From Thiomargarita sp. (lineage in GTDB: Bacteria > Pseudomonadota > Gammaproteobacteria > Beggiatoales > Beggiatoaceae), in assembly GCA_030635005.1 (NCBI GenBank), contig DAOVZS010000017.1, forward strand, positions 1-18,943: a stretch of 18,943 bases of DNA, given 5' to 3'. The translations under genes and the position numbers were made by a program. The notes under the pieces are model-generated. The model was not told the origin of the DNA. It worked only from the letters and a program-made list of their open reading frames with translations, and made no database searches. Every line of letters starts with the position of its first letter. Position 1 is the stretch's first letter. Shown here piece by piece: positions 1 to 6,934 of this stretch.

Positions 1-166
1 TATCAAAAAGATTATTTTTATTAATGGTATCTATATACAAATCTATATCACCACCTCTTTTAGTGTCATCAGTGCGACTACCAAAGAGGTAAATTTTGGT
101 ATGTTGACCAAAAATTTCTAATCCTTTTGATTTTATTGTTTTTTTATAAAAATCTGATAATCTCAT
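1..166 (-). CDS. MNT-type minimal nucleotidyltransferase, N-terminal part (cut by window edge)
   Basis: Only the first 55 codons are in the window; the gene continues off the left edge. The ATG at 166-164 opens a frame that stays open to base 1. Residues about 29-43 read GSRTDDTKRGGDIDL, the GS-x(9-10)-DxD signature of the minimal nucleotidyltransferase (MNT/DNA polymerase beta-like) fold: the GS holds the nucleotide triphosphate and the two Asp bind metal. Family members commonly pair with HEPN-domain proteins, in some cases as the antitoxin that AMPylates a HEPN toxin. It starts 15 bases after the stop of the UDP-glucuronate decarboxylase gene, on the same strand, so it is probably the last visible gene of that operon. 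No good Shine-Dalgarno is visible. The family call is firm; the function (antitoxin or other nucleotidyl transfer) is inference. Confidence 0.82.
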   Translation of the reverse strand, partial: MRLSDFYKKTIKSKGLEIFGQHTKIYLFGSRTDDTKRGGDIDLYIDTINKNNLFD

Positions 167-181
167 AGATTAAATTTTGAG

Positions 182-1123
182 TTATTTCAATCGTAACATA
201 TTTTCAAAATAAGGAATGGTTTTTTTGAGACCCATTTCTAATGTGATGGTCGGCTTCCATCCTAATTGATTGTTTGCAAGCGTAATATCAGGACATCGTT
301 GTGTGGGATCATCACTGGGTAAAGGCTTGTAAATAAGTGTTGAACGAGAATTTGTTAAATCAATAATTTTCTGTGCCAGTTCTTTTATGGTAAATTCAGT
401 AGGATTGCCTAGGTTAATAGGTCCTATAACTTCTCTTGCCATGAAGCGTATGAATCCTTCGATTAAATCATCCACGTAACAAAATGAACGGGTTTGTAGC
501 CCTTCACCATAAATAGTGATATCGTGGTTTTGTAAGGCTTGAACAATAAAATTAGACACCACGCGTCCATCATTGGGATGCATATTAGGACCATAAGTAT
601 TAAAGATACGGGCTACTTTAATGCGTAATTGATGTTGACGGTGATAGTCAAAAAATAAGGTTTCTGCACATCGTTTACCCTCATCATAACATGAACGTAT
701 GCCGTTGGGGTTGACATGTCCCCAATAGTCTTCGGTTTGAGGATGAACTTTTGGATCGCCATATACTTCGCTAGTAGAAGCTTGCAATATTTTTGCATTT
801 ACTCGTTTTGCCAATCCTAACATGTTAATTGCACCGTGTACACTGGTTTTAGTGGTTTGTACAGGATCATGTTGATAGTGAATGGGAGAGGCAGGACATG
901 CTAAATTATAAATTTCATCCACTTCTACATAAAGTGGAAAAGTCACATCATGACGCATAAGTTCAAAATGTGGATGAGACATCAGGGATTGGATATTCTC
1001 TTTACATCCTGTAAAGAAATTGTCAACACACAAGATGTCACAATCTTCATTGAGAAGACGTTGGCATAAATGTGAACCTAGAAAACCAGCCCCACCTGTG
1101 ATTAATACGCGTTTTCGTTGCAT
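182..1123 (-). CDS. UDP-glucuronate decarboxylase (UDP-xylose synthase), NAD-dependent SDR
   Basis: Converts UDP-glucuronate to UDP-xylose with release of CO2, using tightly bound NAD, in the cytoplasm. The 313-aa protein is full length for the bacterial enzyme. Visible signs are the Rossmann glycine motif GGAGFLG (residues 10-16), Asp34 at the end of strand beta2 for NAD ribose, the family-specific stretch NLACPASPIHYQ (73-84), the catalytic TSE (117-119), and Tyr146/Lys150 within SCYDEGKR, the form of the YxxxK motif characteristic of UXS enzymes rather than of GalE or RmlB. The ATG at 1123 lies 19 bases after the HEPN gene stop and the MNT gene follows after 15 bases. Together with the upstream UDP-glucuronate epimerase it would divide a UDP-glucuronate pool between UDP-xylose and UDP-galacturonate. 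The UDP-glucose dehydrogenase that makes the substrate is not in the window. Confidence 0.92.
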   Translation of the reverse strand: MQRKRVLITGGAGFLGSHLCQRLLNEDCDILCVDNFFTGCKENIQSLMSHPHFELMRHDVTFPLYVEVDEIYNLACPASPIHYQHDPVQTTKTSVHGAINMLGLAKRVNAKILQASTSEVYGDPKVHPQTEDYWGHVNPNGIRSCYDEGKRCAETLFFDYHRQHQLRIKVARIFNTYGPNMHPNDGRVVSNFIVQALQNHDITIYGEGLQTRSFCYVDDLIEGFIRFMAREVIGPINLGNPTEFTIKELAQKIIDLTNSRSTLIYKPLPSDDPTQRCPDITLANNQLGWKPTITLEMGLKKTIPYFENMLRLK

Positions 1124-1142
1124 TATTTTATTGTATCTTGTT

Positions 1143-1544
1143 TTAAAATGTGATTAATTCATCTAATAATTGGTCACAAATACTGACACTTTGTTTATAA
1201 CCGTCACAATCAATTAAAAAATTATACCTGTATTCTTCTGCACAGACTGTAATTACCTGTAGAGCCATAAAATATTGTGTTTTATCTGTTCTAAATTTTG
1301 TGTGTGCAATGACTTCTTCTAATAATTTTTGTAATTTATATGTTTTACTATAGGATCCAAATTGACTTTTGGTTTCTAATATATGCTTAAAAAATAATTC
1401 CATCATTTGTTGATAGTGAAAGCATTCTATTGAACAATCTATAATCTCAGTGGTAGCCAAAACATCTATTGCAATCGCATGTTCCCATGCTTTACCTGCT
1501 AAATTTTCAATATTTTTAAACTTACTTAACTTATTTTGATACAT
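1143..1544 (-). CDS. HEPN-domain protein (likely partner of the MNT nucleotidyltransferase)
   Basis: A small all-helical protein of 133 aa when started at the ATG at 1544. An upstream in-frame extension to 1631 exists but would run through the end of the epimerase gene, and the 1544 start sits one base after the epimerase stop (TAG-G-ATG), a typical coupled start. The HEPN signs are AWEHAIAIDVLATTE in helix 1-2 (19-33), CFHYQQMMELFFKHIL (41-56), matching the C-H-QQ-E-xxK helix of the family, a KTYKLQKLL segment (68-75) and a C-terminal EYRYNFL helix (104-110). The RX4-6H nuclease motif of the toxic HEPN RNases is not seen: the Arg107 region has no His at the required spacing. It may therefore be a non-nucleolytic substrate-binding type. 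HEPN genes usually abut an MNT gene; here the decarboxylase gene intervenes. Family call good, role unknown. Confidence 0.72.
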   Translation of the reverse strand: MYQNKLSKFKNIENLAGKAWEHAIAIDVLATTEIIDCSIECFHYQQMMELFFKHILETKSQFGSYSKTYKLQKLLEEVIAHTKFRTDKTQYFMALQVITVCAEEYRYNFLIDCDGYKQSVSICDQLLDELITF

Positions 1545-1545
1545 C

Positions 1546-2553
1546 CTATTTTGAATAGTACTGTTTATACCATTCAACAAAACGCCCAATACCTTCTTCA
1601 ACAGTTGTTTGTGGTTTAAAATCAATGTCACGTTCTAAATCTTCTACATCTGCATAAGTTGCTGCGACATCTCCTGCTTGCATAGGTAACATATTTTTTT
1701 GTGCTGTTTTACCTAATGCTTTCTCCAAAGTTTCAATATAATGCATCAGTTCAATTGGATTATTATTACCAATATTATACAGTTGATAGGGTGCAGGACT
1801 CGTACATGGATCAGGGGCATCACTTGACCATTTGGGATTGGGGGTGGAAATTTTATCTATCACTCTCACTACACCCTCTACAATATCATCAATGTAGGTA
1901 AAGTCACGTCGCATCTTTCCATGATTATAGACATCAATAGGCTTATTTTCAAGAATAGCCTTTGTAAATTTAAACAAAGCCATATCTGGTCGTCCCCATG
2001 GACCATAAACGGTGAAAAAACGTAAGCCTGTTGTGGGAAGATTATAAAGATGTGCGTATGTATGTGCCATCAATTCATTCGCTTTTTTGGTTGCTGCATA
2101 TAATGATATAGGATGATCTACATTATGATGTACAGAAAAGGGCATCTGTGTATTGAGTCCGTAGACAGAACTAGAAGAGGCAAAAACAAAATGTTTTATA
2201 TGATGGTGACGACATCCTTCTAAAAGGTTTACAAATCCCACAATATTGCTATCAACATAAGCATGTGGATTGTCAATTGAATAACGAACGCCCGCTTGTG
2301 CGGCTAAATTCATGACTTTATCAAATTTTTCATGGGCAAATAAGTGATCAATACCGTCACGATCTGCTAAATCTAATTTGATAAACTTAAAATTAGCATG
2401 TTCTTTTAATGGGGATAGACGTGTTTTTTTTAGATTGACATCATAATAATCATTGAGATTATCAAGTCCTACCACATCATCACCGCGTGCTAAAAAACGT
2501 TGTGATAAATTGGAACCAATGAAACCTGCAGCACCTGTAATCAATATTTTCAT
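1546..2553 (-). CDS. UDP-glucuronate 4-epimerase-like NAD-dependent epimerase
   Basis: An extended-SDR sugar-nucleotide epimerase of 335 aa. The chosen start is the ATG at 2553, which puts the Rossmann motif GAAGFIG at residues 7-13 as in relatives; the frame extends to 2592 but the extra 13 residues are unlike the family. Other signs are Asp31 and NDYYD (34-38), a block typical of bacterial UDP-glucuronate 4-epimerases (LspL/GAE group), the catalytic SSS (127-129), Tyr152/Lys156 in YAATKKANE, and RFFTVYGPWGRPDMALFKFT, also typical of that group. Likely reaction: UDP-glucuronate to UDP-galacturonate. First gene of the minus-strand operon, divergent from gmd by 51 bases, and one base from the HEPN start. 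Plain UDP-glucose 4-epimerase activity cannot be excluded from sequence. Confidence 0.88.
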   Translation of the reverse strand: MKILITGAAGFIGSNLSQRFLARGDDVVGLDNLNDYYDVNLKKTRLSPLKEHANFKFIKLDLADRDGIDHLFAHEKFDKVMNLAAQAGVRYSIDNPHAYVDSNIVGFVNLLEGCRHHHIKHFVFASSSSVYGLNTQMPFSVHHNVDHPISLYAATKKANELMAHTYAHLYNLPTTGLRFFTVYGPWGRPDMALFKFTKAILENKPIDVYNHGKMRRDFTYIDDIVEGVVRVIDKISTPNPKWSSDAPDPCTSPAPYQLYNIGNNNPIELMHYIETLEKALGKTAQKNMLPMQAGDVAATYADVEDLERDIDFKPQTTVEEGIGRFVEWYKQYYSK

Positions 2554-2604
2554 TTTTTTTGTGACACAATTGTTGTATACCTTTTTAAACACACAGAGAA
2601 TATC
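2554..2604. promoter_or_regulatory. Short divergent intergenic region between epimerase operon and gmd-fcl
   Basis: The 51 bases separate two head-to-head operons, so promoters for both probably lie here or inside the facing genes. The palindrome GTATAC (2575-2580) offers a TATAC-type -10 on either strand, and ACAATTGT (2566-2573) is a small perfect palindrome. No -35 hexamer at proper spacing was found for either direction, so a shared promoter or operator is only a suggestion. Confidence 0.25.
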
Positions 2605-3693
2605 ATGAGTAAAAAAGCTTTAATTACTGGAATAACGGGACAAGATGGGGCATATTTAGCCGAGTTTTTATTAGAAAAAAATTATGAAGTTCACGGTATT
2701 AAACGACGAACATCATTACTCAATACTGATCGCATTGATCACCTGTACCAAGATCCCCATGATCCGACACCGCAATTTATTCTCCATTATGGAGATATGA
2801 CTGATTCTACTAATCTCATTCGTATCATTCAACAGGTACAACCTGATGAAATTTATAATTTGGCAGCACAAAGCCATGTACAAGTTTCTTTTGATTCTCC
2901 TGAATATACCGCTAATACTGATGCTTTAGGTACTTTGCGTCTTCTTGAAGCCATTCGTTTTCTTGAATTATCTCAAAAAACACGTTTTTACCAAGCTTCA
3001 ACGTCAGAATTATTTGGGAAAGTACAAGAAATTCCTCAAACAGAAACGACACCGTTTTATCCCCGTTCGCCTTATGCAGTTGCAAAATTATATGCATATT
3101 GGATTACGATTAATTATCGTGAAGCTTATGGCTTGTATGCTTGTAATGGTATACTTTTTAATCATGAAAGTGCATTACGGGGTGAAACTTTTGTCACACG
3201 TAAAATCACACGAGCGTTAGCACGTATTAAATTGGGCTTGCAAGAACAACTATTTCTGGGAAACTTGGAAGCTAAACGGGATTGGGGACATGCTAAAGAT
3301 TATGTGGAAATGCAATGGTTAATGTTACAACAATCTGAACCTGATGATTATGTTATTGCGACTGGAGTGCAATATTCTGTCAAGCAATTTGTTGAAGCGG
3401 GTGCTAAAAAACTGGATATAAACATTGATTGGCAAGGCACCGGTGTGGATGAAAAAGGTTATGAGCAATCCACTGGAAAATGCATTATTGCTGTCGATCC
3501 GCGCTATTTTCGTCCAACAGAAGTGGAAAGTCTATTAGGAGATGCCACTAAAGCCAAGGAAAAATTGGGATGGCAACCCCGTATTTCTTTTGAAGAATTG
3601 GTCGATGAAATGGTACAAGCTGATCTCAAGGAAGCAGAGCGTGATGCTTTATGTCAAAAAGAAGGTTTTACAACATTTAATCGTTATGAATAA
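2605..3693 (+). CDS. gmd: GDP-mannose 4,6-dehydratase
   Basis: Makes GDP-4-keto-6-deoxy-D-mannose from GDP-D-mannose, the first step to GDP-L-fucose and related deoxy sugars, with bound NADP. The protein has 362 aa, close to the E. coli enzyme, and the same catalytic numbering: Thr133, Glu135 (TSE), Tyr157 and Lys161 (YAVAK). The N-terminal GITGQDGAYLAE (9-20) is the family nucleotide-binding motif, and HGIKRR (30-35) is the NADP-selecting segment. The RR-loop that reaches into the neighbouring subunit reads ESALRGETF, where E. coli has ESPRRGETF. A short insertion present in the E. coli C-terminal half (around residue 290) is missing. The fcl gene follows after 11 bases, so the pair is cotranscribed. 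Confident assignment. Confidence 0.97.
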   Translation: MSKKALITGITGQDGAYLAEFLLEKNYEVHGIKRRTSLLNTDRIDHLYQDPHDPTPQFILHYGDMTDSTNLIRIIQQVQPDEIYNLAAQSHVQVSFDSPEYTANTDALGTLRLLEAIRFLELSQKTRFYQASTSELFGKVQEIPQTETTPFYPRSPYAVAKLYAYWITINYREAYGLYACNGILFNHESALRGETFVTRKITRALARIKLGLQEQLFLGNLEAKRDWGHAKDYVEMQWLMLQQSEPDDYVIATGVQYSVKQFVEAGAKKLDINIDWQGTGVDEKGYEQSTGKCIIAVDPRYFRPTEVESLLGDATKAKEKLGWQPRISFEELVDEMVQADLKEAERDALCQKEGFTTFNRYE

Positions 3694-3704
3694 GGAAGAT
3701 AACA

Positions 3705-4673
3705 ATGAAACGTGAATCACGTATTTATCTGGCAGGCCATCAAGGGCTTGTGGGCTCTGCTATTCACCGTCGTTTAAAAGCAGATGGATTTCTTAATATT
3801 ATTACAAGCACACATAGTGAGCTTGATTTAACAGACAGTCAGGCGGTGAATACATTTTTTTCACAACATCATCCTCATTATGTCTTTTTGGCAGCTGCAA
3901 AAGTGGGCGGAATTCATGCTAATAATACTTATCCAGCCGATTTTATTTATCAAAATTTGATGATTGAGGCAAATGTGATTAATGCTGCCTATAAACATGG
4001 AGTAGATAGATTACTGTTTTTAGGCAGTTCGTGCATTTATCCACGTTTGGTGGAACAGCCAATGCGAGAACATGCACTGCTAACAGGTCCCTTAGAACCG
4101 ACAAATGAAGCATATGCTATTGCCAAAATTGCGGGGATTAAATTGTGTGAATCTTATAATCGTCAATATGGTACGCATTATCGCAGTGTAATGCCTACTA
4201 ATTTATATGGACCTCATGACAATTTTAATTTGGAACATAGCCATGTGATTCCTGCTTTAATCCGAAAATGTCATGAAGCTAAAGAAAATAATGCTCAAAC
4301 TGTTTCTATTTGGGGCACAGGCAATGCTCAGCGTGAATTTTTATATGTTGATGATATGGCAGATGCTTGTCTTTATATTATGCAATTGGAGGAACATACG
4401 TATGCACTCAAAACAAGCTTAATGCTATCACATATCAATATTGGTACTGGAAGCGATATAACTATCCGTCTTTTGGCAGAAATGATTAAAACGGTAGTCG
4501 CTTTTGAGGGGGATATGACATTTGATATCAGTAAACCAGACGGTTCTCCAAGAAAATTGTTAGATACTCACCGTCTCAATTCTCTGGGTTGGCAAGCACA
4601 AATCTCTCTTGAAGAAGGCATAGCCATGACTTACCAATGGTATTTGCAACATTTGGAAGATATACGTGATTAG
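3705..4673 (+). CDS. fcl: GDP-L-fucose synthase (GDP-4-keto-6-deoxymannose 3,5-epimerase/4-reductase)
   Basis: Epimerises C3 and C5 and reduces C4 of GDP-4-keto-6-deoxymannose with NADPH, giving GDP-L-fucose. The 322-aa product matches the E. coli protein (321 aa) across its whole length. Visible: GHQGLVG glycine motif (11-17), AAAKVGGIHANNTYPADF (63-80), catalytic SSC (108-110), Tyr137 and Lys141 (YAIAK), and His180 in NLEHSHVIPAL, all at the E. coli positions plus one. Its ribosome-binding site AAGGAAG lies at a normal distance before the ATG and just after the gmd stop. Downstream it meets rplQ head-on, with a hairpin between. Also known as wcaG. Confidence 0.97.
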   Translation: MKRESRIYLAGHQGLVGSAIHRRLKADGFLNIITSTHSELDLTDSQAVNTFFSQHHPHYVFLAAAKVGGIHANNTYPADFIYQNLMIEANVINAAYKHGVDRLLFLGSSCIYPRLVEQPMREHALLTGPLEPTNEAYAIAKIAGIKLCESYNRQYGTHYRSVMPTNLYGPHDNFNLEHSHVIPALIRKCHEAKENNAQTVSIWGTGNAQREFLYVDDMADACLYIMQLEEHTYALKTSLMLSHINIGTGSDITIRLLAEMIKTVVAFEGDMTFDISKPDGSPRKLLDTHRLNSLGWQAQISLEEGIAMTYQWYLQHLEDIRD

Positions 4674-4686
4674 TGATGTTGAAGCG

Positions 4687-4708
4687 AGTAGCCGATCATT
4701 CGGCTACT
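4687..4708. terminator. Hairpin between convergent fcl and rplQ, candidate bidirectional terminator
   Basis: AGTAGCCG (4687-4694) and CGGCTACT (4701-4708) form a perfect 8-bp stem with a 6-base loop, and it fills most of the 40 bases between two converging genes. Neither side has a clear T-tract, so it may act as a 3' end stabiliser rather than an intrinsic terminator. An overlapping second pairing, CGATCA (4693-4698) with TGATCG (4708-4713), would compete with it. Confidence 0.45.
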
Positions 4709-4713
4709 GATCG

Positions 4714-5100
4714 TTAATCTTCATCACCCTCTATATCTGTTTCGGGTCTATCCACCAATTCCACTATGGCCATTGGTGCTTTATCGCCTGTCCTAAAACC
4801 ACATTTTAAAATGCGTAAATATCCGCCCGGACGTTCTTTATAGCGAGGGCCTAATTCATTAAATAGTTTTGTGACCATTTCTCGATCACGTAATCGAGCA
4901 AAAGCTAAACGGCGTTTGGCAACATTGTCTTCTTTTGCTAAAGTAATCAAGGGTTCAACTGTACTTCGTAGCTCTTTAGCTTTCGGTAAAGTTGTTTTTA
5001 TCATTTCGTGGCGTATCAGTGAAACCGCCATATTTTTAAACATGGCCTTTCTATGACTTGAAGTCCGTGAAAGATGCCTGCCAGACTGCCGATGACGCAT
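4714..5100 (-). CDS. rplQ: Large ribosomal subunit protein L17 (bL17)
   Basis: Component of the 50S subunit near the exit-tunnel region, last gene of the alpha operon. The 128-aa protein (E. coli 127) opens with MRHRQSGRHLSRTSSHR and carries FKNMAVSLIRHE and TTLPKAKELR, all standard L17 segments; RDREMVTKLFNELGPRY and GGYLRILK complete the core. The C-terminus is acidic (DIEGDED). The AAAGGAAA ribosome-binding sequence stands just before the ATG. It is 45 bases downstream of rpoA and meets fcl head-on at its 3' end. Confidence 0.98.
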   Translation of the reverse strand: MRHRQSGRHLSRTSSHRKAMFKNMAVSLIRHEMIKTTLPKAKELRSTVEPLITLAKEDNVAKRRLAFARLRDREMVTKLFNELGPRYKERPGGYLRILKCGFRTGDKAPMAIVELVDRPETDIEGDED

Positions 5101-5145
5101 AAATTTCCTTTGAGTTTAAGTTGGAAGTTTAAATAAGTGAGCTTT

Positions 5146-6132
5146 TCAAGAAAACTTTGCTTTTTTATAGTGAAGTCCAGGAGGTGGCCAACTTTCCAAA
5201 CAGACCCCAAGTGACAATCCTCGTAAGGCTAACATATCCTTAATTTCAGTGAGAGATTTTTTACCAAGATTAGGGGTTTTTAGCAATTCAGTTTCTGTTT
5301 TTTGAATTAAATCACCAATATAAAAAATGTTTTCTGCTTTCAAACAATTTGCAGAACGTACAGTAAGTTCTAATTCATCTACTGGGCGTAATAAAATAGG
5401 GTCAATATCATTTTTCTTAAAACGAACTTCTGTTTCTACATGTGCTTCTAAATCCACAATCACTGATAACTGATCTCGTAAAATAGAGGCTGCTAATCTG
5501 ATAGCTGCTTCTGGTTCTACAGTGCCATTCGTTTCTAATTCAATGATAAGCTTGTCAAGATCTGTACGTTGTTCAACACGTGCATTTTCCACATGATAGG
5601 CGACTCGTAAAACAGGACTGAATGAGGCATCTAATTTTAAAGCACCTACAGAACTCACTTCTTCGGTGTCATCATTCATGAGATTGGCGGGTTGATAACC
5701 ACGTCCTATCATCACTTTTAAAGTCATGTTAAGTTCACCATCCTTAGCCAAGTTTGCAATAACATGATTAGGATTAACAATCTCAACATCGTGTTCCAAA
5801 GTGATATCAGAAGCACATACAGGTCCTGGACCTTTTTTACGCAGTTGTAAAGTCGCTTCAGTACGCCCAAGCATACGAATAGATAAACCTTTTAAATTCA
5901 ATAAGATATCAGTGACATCTTCTTGTACACCTTCAACAGTGCTGTATTCATGTAATACGCTCTCAATCACAACTTCAACTACTGCGGCTCCAGGTAATAT
6001 GGATAATAATACCCTTCTTAAAGCATTACCTAAAGTATATCCGAAGCCACGTTCTAATGGCTCTAATGTAATCGAAGCTGTTTTTCCATTGAGGTATTTA
6101 ACATCAACTAATCGTGGCTTTAATAATTCCAT
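5146..6132 (-). CDS. rpoA: RNA polymerase alpha subunit
   Basis: Dimerises to nucleate RNA polymerase assembly and contacts UP elements and activators. At 328 aa it is essentially the E. coli length (329). The N-terminal domain contains LEPLERGFGYTLGNALRRVLLSS-like residues (about 22-44), and the assembly segment LKMTLKV-like region follows. After a linker, the C-terminal domain carries ELTVRSANCLKAENI, holding the DNA-contacting Arg/Asn/Lys set (E. coli R265, N268, K271), then LGKKSLTEIKD (E. coli 296-306 equivalent). The tail ends SWPPPGLHYKKAKFS. Between rpsD (116-base gap containing an inverted repeat) and rplQ (45 bases), as in the usual alpha operon. Confidence 0.98.
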   Translation of the reverse strand: MELLKPRLVDVKYLNGKTASITLEPLERGFGYTLGNALRRVLLSILPGAAVVEVVIESVLHEYSTVEGVQEDVTDILLNLKGLSIRMLGRTEATLQLRKKGPGPVCASDITLEHDVEIVNPNHVIANLAKDGELNMTLKVMIGRGYQPANLMNDDTEEVSSVGALKLDASFSPVLRVAYHVENARVEQRTDLDKLIIELETNGTVEPEAAIRLAASILRDQLSVIVDLEAHVETEVRFKKNDIDPILLRPVDELELTVRSANCLKAENIFYIGDLIQKTETELLKTPNLGKKSLTEIKDMLALRGLSLGVCLESWPPPGLHYKKAKFS

Positions 6133-6149
6133 CTTTTATTCGTTTTTCG

Positions 6150-6214
6150 TTCTTGTGACAAGAAACGGTTCGAGAAGAAACTTGGTGAATACTTTTTATA
6201 TGTACCAAGTTTCT
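6150..6214. repeat. Palindromic element in the rpsD-rpoA gap (AGAAACTTGGT family, copy 1)
   Basis: AGAAACTTGGT (6176-6186) and ACCAAGTTTCT (6204-6214) are perfect 11-bp arms around a 17-base loop. Just before them, TTCTTGTGACAAGAA (about 6150-6164) is a second small palindrome. A related pair of words, CTTGTCAAGAAAC and ACCAAGTTTCTAT, occurs on the opposite strand in the rplR-rplF gap. The element occupies most of an unusually long 116-base gap inside the alpha operon. No T-tract follows the stem on the transcribed (minus) strand, so it is more likely an RNA-stabilising or mobile-type palindrome than a terminator. Confidence 0.6.
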
Positions 6215-6248
6215 ATATCATAATAAATGCTTTATTCTGCTTATTCAA

Positions 6249-6869
6249 TTACTTAGAATATAATTCAACAACAAGTTGCTCATTAATATCACTCGGTAAT
6301 TCTAAACGTTCTGGTGCTGTTTTGAATATGCCTTCCATTTTTTTGATATCTACATCAATCCATTCTGGAAAACCATATTCTTGAGCATTGTTTAACGCTG
6401 TTGTTATACGTAATTGTTTACGACTTTTTTCACGAATGCTGATAACATCATTTGCTTTGAGATGGATTGATGGAATATTAACACTCTTTTCATTAAGTAA
6501 AATAGCTTTATGACTGACTAATTGTCTGGCTTCAGCACGTGTTGCTGCGAAACCCATACGATAAACCACATTGTCTAAGCGACTTTCTAATAATTTGAGT
6601 AAATTCTCACCAGTCGATCCTTTTAAACGACTTGCTTTCACATAATAATTATGAAATTGTCGTTCCAAAACAGCATAAAATCTGCGTAATTTTTGCTTTT
6701 CACGTAATTGTAAAGCATAGTCAGATGTACGCGGACGTTTATCACCATGCTGTCCTGGCATTTTATCTAAATGACATTTAGATTCTAATCCTCGCGTCCG
6801 ACTCTTTAAAAAAAGATCGACACCTTCGCGACGGCTTAATTTACATGTAGGGCCAAGGTATCTTGCCAT
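6249..6869 (-). CDS. rpsD: Small ribosomal subunit protein S4 (uS4)
   Basis: Primary 16S rRNA binder that starts 30S body assembly; in E. coli it also represses the alpha operon by binding the mRNA ahead of rpsM. The 206-aa product equals the E. coli length and aligns along it: MARYLGP start, LSRREGVDLFLKS, PGQHGDKRPRTSDYALQLREKQKLRR, then the S4 RNA-binding domain (about 95-160) with LESRLDNVVYRMGFAATRAEARQLVSHKAI, ending VELYSK. The four-Cys zinc knuckle seen in some S4 proteins is absent. It is 65 bases from rpsK; that gap holds a perfect 10-bp inverted repeat. Confidence 0.98.
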   Translation of the reverse strand: MARYLGPTCKLSRREGVDLFLKSRTRGLESKCHLDKMPGQHGDKRPRTSDYALQLREKQKLRRFYAVLERQFHNYYVKASRLKGSTGENLLKLLESRLDNVVYRMGFAATRAEARQLVSHKAILLNEKSVNIPSIHLKANDVISIREKSRKQLRITTALNNAQEYGFPEWIDVDIKKMEGIFKTAPERLELPSDINEQLVVELYSK

Positions 6870-6895
6870 CTTCGATTTTTCTCCCGTTTTTAGTA

Positions 6896-6930
6896 AGAGT
6901 CAAGTATTTTATGAAACAAAACTTGACTCT
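6896..6930. repeat. Inverted repeat in the rpsK-rpsD gap
   Basis: AGAGTCAAGT (6896-6905) and ACTTGACTCT (6921-6930) are perfect 10-bp arms around a 15-base loop, filling the gap between the rpsK stop and the rpsD start. On the transcribed strand no T-run follows, and rpsD must be expressed, so an intrinsic terminator is unlikely. A role in mRNA processing or stability, or in S4 feedback, is possible but unproven. Confidence 0.6.
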
Positions 6931-6934
6931 CAAA

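Noticed and set aside
1545..1631. N-terminal extension of the HEPN gene to 1631
   Set aside because: It lies wholly inside the end of the epimerase gene in another frame and does not resemble the HEPN family; the ATG one base after the epimerase stop is a better start.
2554..2592. Extension of the epimerase start to 2592
   Set aside because: It would place 13 extra residues before MKILITGAAGFIG, whereas family members start directly at this motif.
5801..6223. A 140-aa plus-strand frame opposite rpoA
   Set aside because: Antisense shadow of a conserved rpoA; no family resemblance, and it extends through the inverted repeat in the gap.
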